Below are positions 54,771 to 64,000 of a stretch of DNA of 64,000 nt, one piece after another. Source of the stretch: Merluccius polli (Eukaryota; Chordata; Actinopteri; Gadiformes; Merlucciidae); assembly GCA_030340625.1 (NCBI GenBank), contig JAOPHQ010005693.1, positions 1 to 64,000 on the forward strand, read 5' to 3'. The translations under genes were made by a program, and so were the position numbers. Within the stretch, counting starts at the first letter, position 1. Each line of letters opens with the position of its first letter. The notes under the pieces are model-generated. The model ran no database searches and was not told the DNA's origin. It was given only the letters and a program-made list of their open reading frames with translations.

Positions 54771-54815
54771 GTGCTTCACGAATTTGCGTGTCATCATGTG
54801 ACACCGCAGTAACAC
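54771..54815 (-). pseudogene. U6: U6 snRNA with internal deletion
   Basis: Same core deletion as in the other U1-bearing units, but the 3' part keeps GTGAAGCACC, closer to true U6 than the GTGACGC of the 14.6 kb copy. The TATA box lies near 54838. Confidence 0.75.
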
Positions 54816-54927
54816 AAAAGTGCCCTGATCCTGGGCTGTATATATAGGCCTACTTGTACACCAGAGCTTCGCTAATGGTGTGTTGTATAATCGACCGCTT
54901 GCCGCCATGTTTGATGCTCAGTCCAGT

Positions 54928-54958
54928 GTTGCAGTGTCGCTGTGGAAAGTGCACCACT
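54928..54958 (+). pseudogene. Relic of U2 3' terminus
   Basis: GTTGCAGTGTCGCTGTGGAA then AGTGCACCACT differs at about five positions from the U2 end ATTGCAGTGCCGCTGGGGACGGTGCACCACT and is followed by a C run. It is a decayed fragment of a former U2 gene between U6 and U1. Confidence 0.55.
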
Positions 54959-55182
54959 CCCCCCCCCCCCCCAAGTGCGGTGTCGAGTGGCTATCACCAT
55001 GTTGTGAGGACGAGCCTTAGACACGGCTGCACCTCCCATTATTCCTGTTTGTCGGTGGCACCATTTACAACGGCTTGCTCTGCCTGGTGCAGGTTGAAAA
55101 GCACATGTCCCAAGCGGTTTGCAACCCTCACTCAGAGTAGCACGCGGGGGCATGGGCACGGTCCTCTGAACGTGTACTTCTC

Positions 55183-55236
55183 ATACTTACCTGGCAGGGG
55201 AGACACCATGATCAAGAAGGTGGTTCACCTAGGGCG
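55183..55236 (+). pseudogene. U1: U1 snRNA 5' fragment upstream of C1
   Basis: First 54 nt of U1: ATACTTACCTGG, the complete SL1 and the start of SL2, ending GGTTCACCTAGGGCG. Family C element C1 follows directly. The U1 PSE and upstream region are intact. Confidence 0.92.
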
Positions 55237-55243
55237 CGGTTGA

Positions 55244-56683
55244 ATGGGACAGTGCATCGCGGACAAAGCAAGCAGTCAAGCTAAGCCGGCCATGGCTTCA
55301 TCAAATGGCCCTGCAGTTGCCATGGCCTCGCAACAGAATCGAAGGAATGCAGTGAGATTCAACCTGCTAGAAGATCTCGAAATGGACCGGCTTCAGTTCA
55401 GCAGACAAGTTCTTCAGAAAGACCTTCAGGTTTCCACCAACGAATTGGACTACATGTTTCCCTTCCCGGGCAAGAAGGTATTTGAAGTTGTGTTTACAAC
55501 AGTCCAGACATTTGAACTTTGTTTGCAAAGATTTGAGGAGAAGAAAAGGTCTGCACCGAGCTTCAAGAAGATCACAATGATACCACTGGTAGAAAGAGAT
55601 GTGAAGACAGTCAACTTGATGATCCTTTCCGAAAAAGTAAGAAACCAGGACGTGTGGACCTGGTTATCAAGGTTTTGCGATGTCACCAATGGAATGGAGG
55701 TTAAAGACATCGATGGAGTGAAAACAGGAACCAGACGCTTCCAGGTGCGTTTGCGCTGGGCTGAGGGAGCAGTCCAACACATCCCTAACACGATCCAGCT
55801 GGGGGCCTTCCGTGGCTCGGCATTCTACCCTGGCCAGCCCAAGCAGTGCAGGAGGTGTGGAAGCCTTGACCATCTCGCAGCCTCCTGTACAAGCAAGAAC
55901 TGCAAAAGGTGCAAAGGATCGGACCACAACACAGACCAGTGCACAACCCCACTGGAATGTAGTCTATGCTCATCAACCGGCCATCGATTTAAGGACTGTC
56001 CCAAAGCGTACTCCAACCGAGTGAAGCTCCATACGATCACAAACCACCTTCCCATGAACCAAGGTTCGAAAGAGGATCAACCCGTACACCAGGGTCCGCT
56101 TGCCCCCCAAGGATCGGATGCAGTTGCCCCAGATAATGGACCGATATTGGACTGGGCTGCAGACCCCATACTTGATGAAGATGAAGGGTCCACTGGCATT
56201 GACACCTCCCTTGCCCCAGCCACCGACCTACAGCCTGCAGAGCAAGCGGAATCTACCTCCAGGCCAGAGCGGTGCATCCAGCAAAGGAAGTCTCCGGCGA
56301 CTCTCCAGGAAGCAGGGGACATGTTGGAATCCCTGCTGGAAAACCTTCCTGATCCTGAAATGCCTGTGGAGAAGGGCAACCTTTTGTTGGAAGCATTGGA
56401 AACCCCACCTGCTATCCCATTATTTGAAAGCCCACCGGAAGACCAACCAGCTCATTCCAAGAAACGTCAGATGAATTCACCCTCATCAGGCGAGCCATCC
56501 CTCCTGATGATTCCCACCTACCCTGGAACTCAATGGTCCTCTTCCCTTGGTAAAAACCCCCCCTTTCTCAAAGACGACCAGGTGGAGGCCTTCACCTCCG
56601 TCACACACATAAGAGAAACCCACAACGCGGAGCTTGATGTTAGACCCAAACAACCAAAAAAGATAAGGAAAGACCTAAAATAG
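55244..56683 (+). CDS. C1 ORF1: CCHC gag-like protein (intact, 479 aa)
   Basis: Uninterrupted frame with an in-frame TGA directly before the ATG; internal Met17 is an alternative start. The N-terminal ~195 residues include NAVRFNLLEDLEMDRLQFSR, which parallels HSVRFKL...ISRLDFSRKL of family A. Three knuckles lie at residues ~202-215 (CRRCGSLDHLAASC), 220-233 (CKRCKGSDHNTDQC) and 239-252 (CSLCSSTGHRFKDC). The tail is Pro/Glu/Asp-rich and ends in a basic KQPKKIRKDLK. The stop lies 23 nt before the ORF2 ATG. Confidence 0.9.
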   Translation: MGQCIADKASSQAKPAMASSNGPAVAMASQQNRRNAVRFNLLEDLEMDRLQFSRQVLQKDLQVSTNELDYMFPFPGKKVFEVVFTTVQTFELCLQRFEEKKRSAPSFKKITMIPLVERDVKTVNLMILSEKVRNQDVWTWLSRFCDVTNGMEVKDIDGVKTGTRRFQVRLRWAEGAVQHIPNTIQLGAFRGSAFYPGQPKQCRRCGSLDHLAASCTSKNCKRCKGSDHNTDQCTTPLECSLCSSTGHRFKDCPKAYSNRVKLHTITNHLPMNQGSKEDQPVHQGPLAPQGSDAVAPDNGPILDWAADPILDEDEGSTGIDTSLAPATDLQPAEQAESTSRPERCIQQRKSPATLQEAGDMLESLLENLPDPEMPVEKGNLLLEALETPPAIPLFESPPEDQPAHSKKRQMNSPSSGEPSLLMIPTYPGTQWSSSLGKNPPFLKDDQVEAFTSVTHIRETHNAELDVRPKQPKKIRKDLK

Positions 56684-56706
56684 CCACCCCCCCCCTTACC
56701 AACCTG

Positions 56707-59700
56707 ATGTCTGTCCTCTCCATCTCATCCCTGAATACTAGAGGCCTTAATGACCCTGTGAAGTGTCTGACGGCTTTCACATTTTTAAATAGTGAAAAAA
56801 GACATTTTTCTACTCCAAGAATGTAACTTACCATACAGAGACGATTATAAGTCATTTGAACAAAGATGGAGTTTTGGCCAATCTGTATGGTCAGGGGACA
56901 ACAAGAACAGAGCGTCAGGGGTTGTGGTTTTATTCAAAGGTAAAGATTTCTGCATACAAAGGGTCAAACGAGTAATTGGTGGCAGACTGCTTTGCATTGA
57001 CGTTGAATGGCACCAACTCAAATTTAGAATAATCAATGTTTACTGTCCAACTGATCTAAATGAACGCCTAGAGGTTCTTAAAGAAATACAGCCACTTCTT
57101 GTGTGTGGAAGCGATGTGATCCTGGGCGGAGACTTCAATTGTCTCACCGACAAAAAGGACAGAATGACCACTTCTACGGTCAGGCTGGACTCAAGTTCAG
57201 AAATGTTGAATAACCTCATAAAGGATTTTAAACTTAACGATACCTTTCGCAACAAGAACCCTAACACACCAGGCTATACATGGTCAAATGGCACCATTTA
57301 TTCACGTATTGATTTTCTGTTTACAACAAAGAATATTCTAGTCTCTGATGCTGCTGTTACCCCAGTATTTTTCAGCGACCATTCAAAAATTGATTGTACA
57401 ATAAGATGCAATGTCAAGGCTCAAACAAGCCAAAACCCCTGGAAATTAAATGTTACATTACTCAAGGATAAAAAATTAGTAGAAAGACTAAAGGACAAGT
57501 TAAAAAGATGGATATCACTCCAGTTTTTATTCAAGTCTGTCGGAGAGTGGTGGGAAGACTTAAAAAGTCGGAACCAAAACTTTTTCACAAGAGAAGGGAA
57601 AAGAATTGCAATGAAAAAGCATTTTAAATACAAAAAACAACAGGCAAAGTTACAGCGTTTATATACGATGGCCCATTCAGGGTTTGATGTGGCAGTAGAG
57701 ATTGTGAGGCTAAAGAAGGAGATGATAGCTGTTACTGCTGAGGTTTCTAAAGGCCTTCTTATGCGCACCAGGACTAAGCACTTGGAAAATAATGAAAAAT
57801 GTTCGAGATACTTCTTTAGGAAATTAGCCAGACCCAGGAATACTATGTTATCCATTCTGAATGAGGAGGGAAAAGAACAAACAGAAACTAAAGACATACA
57901 GAGTATGCAAGATAATAAGGCCCCAGGAGCTGATGGGTTACCCAAATAATTTTATGTTACCTTTTGGGATGAATTAAAAGACCCACTTTTAGAGATGTTT
58001 AACGAAAGTTTGCATAGCAATAACCTACCATTATCCTTAAGAACAGTTATCATCTCCTTGCTTTACAAAAAAGGGGACAAAAAAGACATTAAGAACTGGC
58101 GCCCACTTACCTTGCTTGGTGTAGACAGAAAGATCCTTGCAAAAGCCCTGTGCAATGTGCAATTCCTGGAAGATGCATGAGTGAAAAGCTTGCCTTAGTC
58201 AGAGATTCCTACCTCTATGCATATGACCGTAGACTGCCATTATGCATATCCGCATTAGATTTGGAAAAAGCTTTTGACAAGGTTAGCCATGCCTTCCTCA
58301 AGAAAGTTATGGTTAAACTTGGTTTTGGGCCTCATCTTAGAGCTTGGATTGACTTGCTATACACTGACTGCTTAAGTAAGGTTATTATCAATGGTCACTC
58401 CACCGACACCTTTGAAGTTTGCTCAGGAGTAAGACAGGGATGCCCATTGTCTGTGATGTTGTTCATATTTGCCATGGAGCCCCTGGCTCGAGCTATAAAG
58501 GAAGACCCTGCTATTCATGGTCTCCAAGTCCCAGGTAGTGGGGGACAGGAAGCCAAGCTATCTGTGTATATGGATGATCTAACAATATTATGCACAGACA
58601 ATAAAGTCAATCCTTAAAGTACTATATTGGTGTGACCAATTCTCCGCCGCCACGAGTGCCGAACTAAATAGGTCAAAAAGTGAAATCCTGTATCTTAATT
58701 GGCCTGAACCAAAAGTGAACCATGGCCTGGTCCAAAGGGATGAGAGAATTAAGATTCTAGGACTGGAGATTGGGCAAAATATGGAAAATATTAACTGGGA
58801 GAAAAAACTACCAAAGATTAAAGGTAAACTGCTTCAATGGGAACAAAGAAATCTCACCTTTACAGGGAAAGTACTGGTCATCAACTCAGAAATCATCGCT
58901 TCTCTCACTTACCTTGCTGCAACACTTCCAGCCCCCAAGTATGTAATGACAGCCCTGAGAAGATGCATTTTTCAGTTTGTGTGGGGAGCGCAGCAGGAGA
59001 GAATTAGACGAGAGGTAATGTATAGACCATTACAGAAAGGGGGTCAAAATGTCCCTGATCTAGTAACGAAAATGGAAGCTCTATTTCTGACACCCATATT
59101 GCAGGCAGTACTAAACGAAAATAAGGGGAGCCTATGGCCAAAATTCGCCATGTTCTGGGTAGGTCATCAAGTCCTAAGGAAAGTGGGGAAAAGACTGTGT
59201 CTAATAAGACCTCATGCGGAGAAGAGGCCTCTGCTATATGAAAGGGTGGTGACCTTTGTGAAGTCTGGAAAGTGGGGGGATGTTGGTCAGGTAAACCAAG
59301 CCTTTGTAGAGAGCTGTTTGAGGCCCGAGCAGTCAAGATTGGTTACTGTTGGTACGCTCTCGGAAGCCAGCTGCCTTAGAGTGTGGAGAAATGTTAATTC
59401 ACCTTTTTTGTTCAATGCGTATAGAGACCTCGCTTGGCAGGCTGTTCAGAGGTGTCTCCCTACACGAGAATTTCTGAAGAGACGGGGGTCGTCCAAGAGT
59501 GCAAGATGCCCCAGGGTGGGGTGTGGTGGAGACGAGGACGTTTCACATCTGATGTGGTCGTGTGGGATGGCTCGGAGGGTTTGGCGTTTATTGGGGCCAT
59601 GGCTGGGTGACCTGTTTAGAGTCCCCACGGAGTCAGATGTACTGTATGGGTTTATACAGAGTGGGGATTGTAAGGGATGGGAAAGATGGTGGGCCTTGAT

Positions 59701-59902
59701 TAATTGCATAAAAGAGTCGTTTTGGAGGTGTCGTAACCTAATGGTGTACAAGAGCTTTTTGCTTTCGGCGGAATCAATAGCTAATTTGAGCATAACCTTG
59801 TTAAAAGACTATGTTTGGAGGGACAAGGAACGATATGGAATTGTAGTATGTAAGGAACTCTGGGAAATAAGGAACAATGAGTTATGGAGACATTTGTGTT
59901 AA
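56707..59902 (+). pseudogene. C1 ORF2 (APE-RT), four lesions including an internal deletion
   Basis: Starts MSVLSISSLNTRGLND, matching the family A and B starts. A frameshift follows near 56,790. APE continues in 56792-57949 with FLLQECN, NVYCP, GGDFNC, SRIDFLF and FSDHSK. A shift after GADGLPK (near 57,945) is followed by a deletion of about 20 codons near 58,157 (LAKAL joined to CAIPGR). RT then shows DLEKAFDKVSH, RQGCPLSVMLF and YMDD (58567-58578). A further shift near 58,612 leads into 58715-59902, open to the end with CPRVGCGGDEDVSHLMWSC, the CX4CX7HX4C motif. Inactive as written. Confidence 0.88.
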
Positions 59903-60036
59903 CCTTTGAATGTGATAACCGTGTTATAAAAAGTAACTATTTGCTTGTTCAACCCTTGAATGTGTTTGACTCTGAAACCATGTTGTAAGATGTAACTATT
60001 TTGCCTGACTTAAATAAACGCCTAAAAATTGAAATT

Positions 60037-60161
60037 GGTTCACCCAGGACGAGGCTCGACCATTGCACTCCGGTTGCGCTGACCCCTGCGAATTCCCCAA
60101 ATGTGGGAATCTCGACTGCATCATTTCTGGTAGTGGGGGACTGCGTTCGCGCTCTCCCCTG
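60037..60161 (+). pseudogene. U1: U1 snRNA 3' portion downstream of C1
   Basis: From GGTTCACCCAGGACG through SL2-SL3, Sm site AATTTCTGG-like (CATCATTTCTGG here) and SL4 to CCCCTG. It repeats the 15 bp already present upstream of C1. The 3' box follows at about 60166. Confidence 0.92.
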
Positions 60162-60375
60162 ATAAATGTGTACTAAAAACAAGCTGTTCAGTTGCTGTGT
60201 GGGTTCGCCAGTTTGCTGTGCGACAGTCGCATCAGTAGTCCACGTTTGATGTATTTTCGGTCTACACAGTTGCTCAGCTGAATCTCTTATGCTTTTAAGT
60301 TTCCGTTGCCAGCTCAGCCTCTATTTGTTAGTTGCACATTGAGCCACACCTCCGCTCTGTTCTTCAACCCAGTCG

Positions 60376-60421
60376 TCCTCGTTAGTATAGTGAGACCGGG
60401 GTTCAGTTCCCCGACGGGGAG
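60376..60421 (+). pseudogene. tRNA-Asp with internal deletion
   Basis: Same deletion form as at 15274-15319, clean here. Confidence 0.72.
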
Positions 60422-60624
60422 TTGTTCAGGGAGGTAGTGTTTCTAGCAACCGCCTGGCCTGTCTTTAAACCATGTTGGAAGATGCCAATCACCAAAGGGC
60501 GGGGTCGACTGCCTGCAAGACGCAGTTCATATCTTACTTTGCACCTCGGCAAGAAGGCCACCGTCGTCCAGCTTACCAAGCCGACCAGTATGACAGGCGG
60601 CCCGTGGCCGCAAAGGGCTGTTTT

Positions 60625-60730
60625 AACTACAAAGCGTATAAGCCTTTCGCCTTTTACTAAAGACCTCCGTGGAGAGGAACACCCAAGAGTTCAGTGAATT
60701 TTTGGTGGGCTTTGCTGTTTGGTAGAGCTC
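60625..60730 (+). pseudogene. U5: U5 snRNA with 5' deletion
   Basis: AACTACAAAGCG replaces AACTCTGGTTTCTCTACAAAGCG, so 11 nt of the 5' strand of stem I are missing. Loop I, the Sm site and the 3' hairpin remain, but the long stem cannot form. Confidence 0.8.
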
Positions 60731-60981
60731 TGCGAGTTTGTGAAAATGACTGCTGCCTCTCCTCGACTGCCCAACCGCATTGCTCAGAGCCGATCCAAAG
60801 GTACTCTGGTCCAACACCGAGAGTTTGGAACAGAAACGATTGAGCCCACTGAACAACCTGCTGTTTTCCAGGGGGCACGGCTAAACACAAGGTCTCATTG
60901 TTATGCAAAACGACATGCAAGACCCGAGTTGGAGGGAACTATAACCACAATGCAGTCTTCCGTCAGAGGCAGTACTTGGGC

Positions 60982-61006
60982 ATCGCTTCTCGGCCTTTTG
61001 GCTAAG
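60982..61006 (+). pseudogene. U2: U2 5' fragment upstream of K7
   Basis: ATCGCTTCTCGGCCTTTTGG then CTAAG retains the full TTTT run, unlike the fragments before K2-K4. The upstream octamer and PSE positions are kept. Confidence 0.9.
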
Positions 61007-61265
61007 ACTGCGATCGCCTCCACTTGGTTTGTTATAGTTACGCCTGTTCTGTGGCGGGAGTATAGCAAACTCGGAGGGGATTGAACACATTTCTTGTTGT
61101 AGCAATTAAAGTATCTTTGTGACTTTAAGAAACACTTCAAGGAATTCATTGTACTTGGGGAGAGGACTACAAGGTAAGTGTTTTTATATTATTTATTTGA
61201 TTTTTATTGGTTTTACTTGAGTATTTATTTGGTTTTAGTGTTTTTAAGCACGTGGTGTCTCCACC

Positions 61266-62510
61266 ATGTCGGTTAACCAGACCGGCATGAGGAGGCACCA
61301 CAGTGTTCGTTTTAAATTTAAACCTGTAAATGGCTCAACAACACCGATATCCCGGCTCGACTTCTCACGGAAGCTTATCCAAGGAACCTTGAAATTCAAC
61401 CCCAACGACCTGAACTGCATTTTGACTCTGCCCTTCAACAAAGGATTTGACGTAAGCTTCCGTGCCGCAACAACCTTAAATGAATTTTGGACAAGATTTG
61501 AACCTGTTAAGGACCAGTTTTCAGCATTTGAAGTGGAGAGACTAAATGGCAATGCTATGAAAACAGTAATTGTCAATGAAACAGTGAATGCTGATGATAT
61601 TTGTTTATGGCTGGGTAGATACTGCACTGTGAGGGCCCAGGCTACCAAGGTGAGGGCTGAGGATGGCATCTGGAACTGCGCATGGAGGGTCCCCCATGGC
61701 TACCAGGGCCTGAAACATCTCCCATCCATGATAGTTCTTGGAGAGAACAGGGGCTACATACACTACCAGGGACAGCCCAAGCTCTGCCGCATGGGCACCT
61801 GGCAGAAGTTTGTGAAAAGGTTGTTTGTGGAAAATGTAGAGAAATTGGACACTCTTTTGAAGAGTGCACCAATGGCAGGAAGTGCAACCTCTGTGGAGAC
61901 TCAAACCGACTCTTCAGAGATTGTCCGAAATCCTTTGCCAACAAGCTTAAACTTATAAGGCAAACAGATGTGCTAACTGAACAAGCCAGGCCGGGAAATT
62001 CAAATCTCCCGCCAAGCACTGTGATTGGAGATGTCCAGGGTAAGGCGGGAGAGGGGGAGGGGCCTGTAGTTGCCCCACAAAGTGGTGAGGCGTTAGAGGG
62101 TGGGGCAGCTCAGGCAGAAGGCAGAGCTGGGGAAAACTCCTCTTCAGACTGATGAAACCGGAAATATGGTAACAATCAGCCTGGGGGAGGAGTCTGAAGG
62201 GGAGTCCTGCGAAGCCCCCCTCCCAGGAGCCCAGCCTGGTAAGAGAACAGCGTCTGAGTTGTCCTCTGAGAGCCAAGGAGCCTCAGAGAAAAGGGGAAGA
62301 GCTGGATCCTCAAACAGCCCAACTGTGGAGGAGTCCAGAGTCTTCCCCAACAACCCTCCCAACACTGTCTCCTTTTTAAATGTCACACTACAGTCAACCC
62401 CCAAGGACTGTTTTCGACCAAACTAGAGTCTGGCAAGGGGATGAAGCAGCAGATCTTTCCCCATCCCCATTGCGGTAAAGGAAGAGCTTCATTCACAAAG
62501 CATTGGATGA
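61266..62510 (+). pseudogene. K7 ORF1, with deletions and frameshifts
   Basis: Starts MSVNQTGMRRHH. In-frame losses remove LF from the VRLFNETVN segment and IQQWRD before the knuckles. A 16-nt loss near 61,790 (CTGCCGCATGGGC) deletes most of the first knuckle and shifts the frame. Further losses occur near 62,150 and 62,410. It is more decayed than K1-K6. Confidence 0.84.
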
Positions 62511-62527
62511 CTTTTAAATGGTTTTAA

Positions 62528-62812
62528 GCAGTTAAACATAAACTTGAACATATTAAGCAGCATTCCAAACACCATGAAAGTAAATAAAACATTTCACCGA
62601 CCATTGGCGTCTTTGGACTGAACCGGTGAGTGAACTTGGAGCGTCTTCTCTCTGAAGTTTGTTTGTCTGAATGACTGAGAACCTCCGTCTTCACAGGTGC
62701 TCCAAATCAGTGACAATGACTGATCTGGTGACAAGCAGCCAGCTTGCTGCTGCTGGTGCACTCTGGGAAATGTAGTTCTTTGCTTCCTATCCTGAGATTC
62801 AGCTCAACACCT
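62528..62812. other. Unidentified ~285-bp insertion/replacement in K7
   Basis: Replaces the usual 15 bp between the ORF1 3' flank GGTTTTAA and TGTAGTCTTTTAATG. It includes GCACTCTGGGAAATGTAGTT, a motif common in vertebrate repeats. I see no target duplication, no terminal repeats and no ORF, so its nature is unknown. Confidence 0.5.
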
Positions 62813-62832
62813 ACACCATGTGTAGTCTTTTA

Positions 62833-63002
62833 ATGCATACCTGGCTTTTAAACACCATACTCATGGTTCTCACCTTTTCTACACTCAATGTGAGAAGTGT
62901 GAAATCAGGAGTTGGAGCACAAACGATTTAATCGTTTCTTAAAAATTTTAAGTCAGATGTGTTTTTATTAAAAGAATGTGCTTTGCCGTTTTTAAAAGAA
63001 TA
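62833..63002 (+). pseudogene. K7 ORF2, N-terminal fragment
   Basis: Covers MHTWLLNTILMVLTFSTLNV and on to the LLQEC-equivalent (mutated to LLKEC, losing the APE glutamine before the catalytic Glu). A stop is created in ...TI-stop-SF. It is cut by the LTR. Confidence 0.75.
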
Positions 63003-63458
63003 TGTCACGGCCCACCGGCCGTGATCCTGGCCTTCTTCATGCCATTAGGGGGCATGGTCGCTGGAGCTCCTGCCAACACACCTGCGGCTCATCACACCTG
63101 TATCTCATCCTACAATCAACTCACCTTTAAAAGCCAGTCCAACCTTCCAGTCCCAGCCGGATTTGTTTAATCAGTTTGTATGAGAACACGCCAGCCGACC
63201 TGAACTTACACACTTGTGAAATACCTGTTGTTTACTCGCTTTTTCCCTGTCTCACCTCAGACCATCTTGCCCTGAGCCTGGACCCAGTGCTGCCTGCCAG
63301 CACCGCCAGATCTAGAGCACTGGAGCCCCGACCCCATTCTCTGACTCCTTGGAATCTCCCGCCACTCAAATCACGTTGTTTGTGCTACACAAATAAATTT
63401 CCCATCATTGAAACTTCAACTCTGGTCTGCGTCTGAGTTCTGGTCACCGGTCATGACA
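63003..63458 (+). mobile_element. Ty3/Gypsy LTR (Sushi-like), 456 bp
   Basis: Begins TGTCACGGCCC and ends CCGGTCATGACA (5'-TG...CA-3'), with an AATAAA signal at about 63391. It is followed by GAATGATCCGGCCAGAATGG, which recalls the leader and gag start of fish Sushi-type Gypsy elements (memory of the family). Only the leader and about five codons of a gag-like start (63475-63490) remain before the next repeat. The target duplication cannot be tested. Confidence 0.62.
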
Positions 63459-63490
63459 GAATGATCCGGCCAGAATGGACTCAGCAGACC

Positions 63491-64000
63491 TGGGGCCTCA
63501 TTTATAAAGGTCTCTGCGCACGGAAATGTTGCGGAAACAGGGATGAAATGTGCGTACGCATCTTTCACCGCCAACGTCGTGATTTATAGAAAAATTCCTT
63601 GCGGAAAAGAGTGCGCAGTTCTACGCATCCTTTTACCCTGGAGTAAAGGTCCCGCAAAGTTTTTCAAACAGTGATCTCCGAAGACGACCACAGGAAGTTG
63701 GTGGCGGTAATGCACCATATCGGTTTGCAAACCGCCAATAACGCCAAAAGAAGAAGAACACGCTACCTCCCGTTACCCAACGCACATTGCGCACCACATA
63801 CTATGACTTTGGATTTATTTATTCATTTTATAAATAGCACCCATTATGAAATATGAATAAAGGCAATATTATGTATCACTTAAAAGTTTCATTAATTACC
63901 TTGATAAATAGGCCTGTGGCCATTTGAAATTAATACCCCTATTGGCCTATCAATAACGCAAGGCCTATAAATAATGGTCTGATGGCCTCTGTATTCTAAC
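63491..64000. mobile_element. Harbinger-like MITE or element, incomplete at window end
   Basis: Begins GGGGCCTCATTTATAAAGG and continues with GCGCACGGAAATGTTGCG and TGCGTACGCATC, the recurrent terminal sequence of fish PIF/Harbinger-type MITEs (memory of the family). It is followed by GGCGGTAATGCACC...AAACCGCC, which also recurs in fish repeats. No matching right terminus occurs before 64000, so extent and class are uncertain. No coding frame of note. Confidence 0.42.

Larger units (their letters stand above)
55237..60036 (+). mobile_element. C1: LINE inserted in U1 snRNA gene (family C)
   Basis: 4.8 kb two-ORF LINE, distinct from families A and B but with the same domain plan. It is flanked by GGTTCACCTAGGGCG (55222-55236) and GGTTCACCCAGGACG (60037-60051), a 15-bp target duplication of U1 with two later changes. 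The 3' end is AATAAACGCCTAAAAATTGAAATT with no long A tail. Only 7 nt precede the ORF1 ATG. The insertion splits U1 between nt ~54 and the continuation of SL2. Confidence 0.9.
61007..63002 (+). mobile_element. K7: Keno-like LINE, 5' part only, cut by an LTR retrotransposon
   Basis: Same 5' junction position as K2-K4 but more diverged: substitutions throughout the 5' UTR and ORF1. It contains an unrelated ~285-bp replacement between ORF1 and ORF2 and is cut by a Gypsy LTR after about 57 codons of ORF2. The rest lies outside the window or is lost. Confidence 0.88.

Overview
Eukaryotic genomic DNA, almost certainly from a teleost fish. The window is a tandem array of spliceosomal snRNA genes colonised by three families of APE-type LINE (non-LTR) retrotransposons that sit inside the snRNA genes. 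I recognise U2, U5, U1 and antisense U6, plus broken tRNA-Asp pieces. The transposon types (Tx1-clade LINEs with CCHC ORF1, hAT-like MITEs with very long G runs, a Ty3/Gypsy LTR of the fish Sushi type, a Harbinger-like MITE) fit a teleost. I see no single-copy host protein-coding gene; essentially every long reading frame is retrotransposon ORF1 or ORF2.

Array layout. The basic unit runs U5 > U2 > tRNA-Asp 5' piece > U6 (minus strand) > (U1) > tRNA-Asp 3' piece > next U5. Two unit types are visible. Type A (5.2-6.8 kb and 12.3-13.9 kb) has a full-length U6 and no U1. Type B (13.9-15.9, 21.4-23.4, 23.4-25.4 and 54.4-61.0 kb) has a U6 lacking its core and carries U1. snRNA promoters (PSE, TATA for U6, octamer-like DSE for U2) can be recognised.

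Retrotransposons. Family A (Keno-like; copies K1-K7) interrupts U2 between U2 nt ~25 and the TCTGTTCTTATC segment: K1 1-5217, K2 6864-12286, K3 15913-21388, K4 25404-30840, 5'-truncated K5 35897-41389 and K6 46432-54446, K7 61007-63002. Family B is a clearly different, G-rich LINE (B1 30845-35884, B2 41394-46419) joined at its 3' end to exactly the same U2 position, so K4-B1-K5-B2-K6 form a head-to-tail stack of about 29 kb inside what was one U2 gene. Family C (C1 55237-60036) sits inside a U1 gene, flanked by a 15-bp direct repeat of U1 sequence. All three encode an ORF1 with three CCHC zinc knuckles and an ORF2 with APE endonuclease, reverse transcriptase and a C-terminal CX4CX7HX4C motif. 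All lie in the sense orientation of the host snRNA gene.

Secondary events. A ~0.84 kb hAT-type MITE with 8-bp target duplications lies in K5 and was copied with it into K6. K5 looks like a crossover product between K4-like and K6-like copies. A 3.35 kb composite DNA transposon splits K6 ORF2 and contains a decayed hAT-like transposase fragment and a second nested TIR element. A Gypsy LTR and then a Harbinger-like MITE interrupt K7 at the right end. About 17.8-25.7 kb carries an excess of single-base indels, which looks like unpolished long-read consensus.

In this window only one U2 (13906-14092) is clean and uninterrupted, one more has a single inserted base, one U1 is clean, and several U5 and one U6 look intact. 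The retrotransposons have therefore inactivated most of the U2 copies here and one of four U1 copies.
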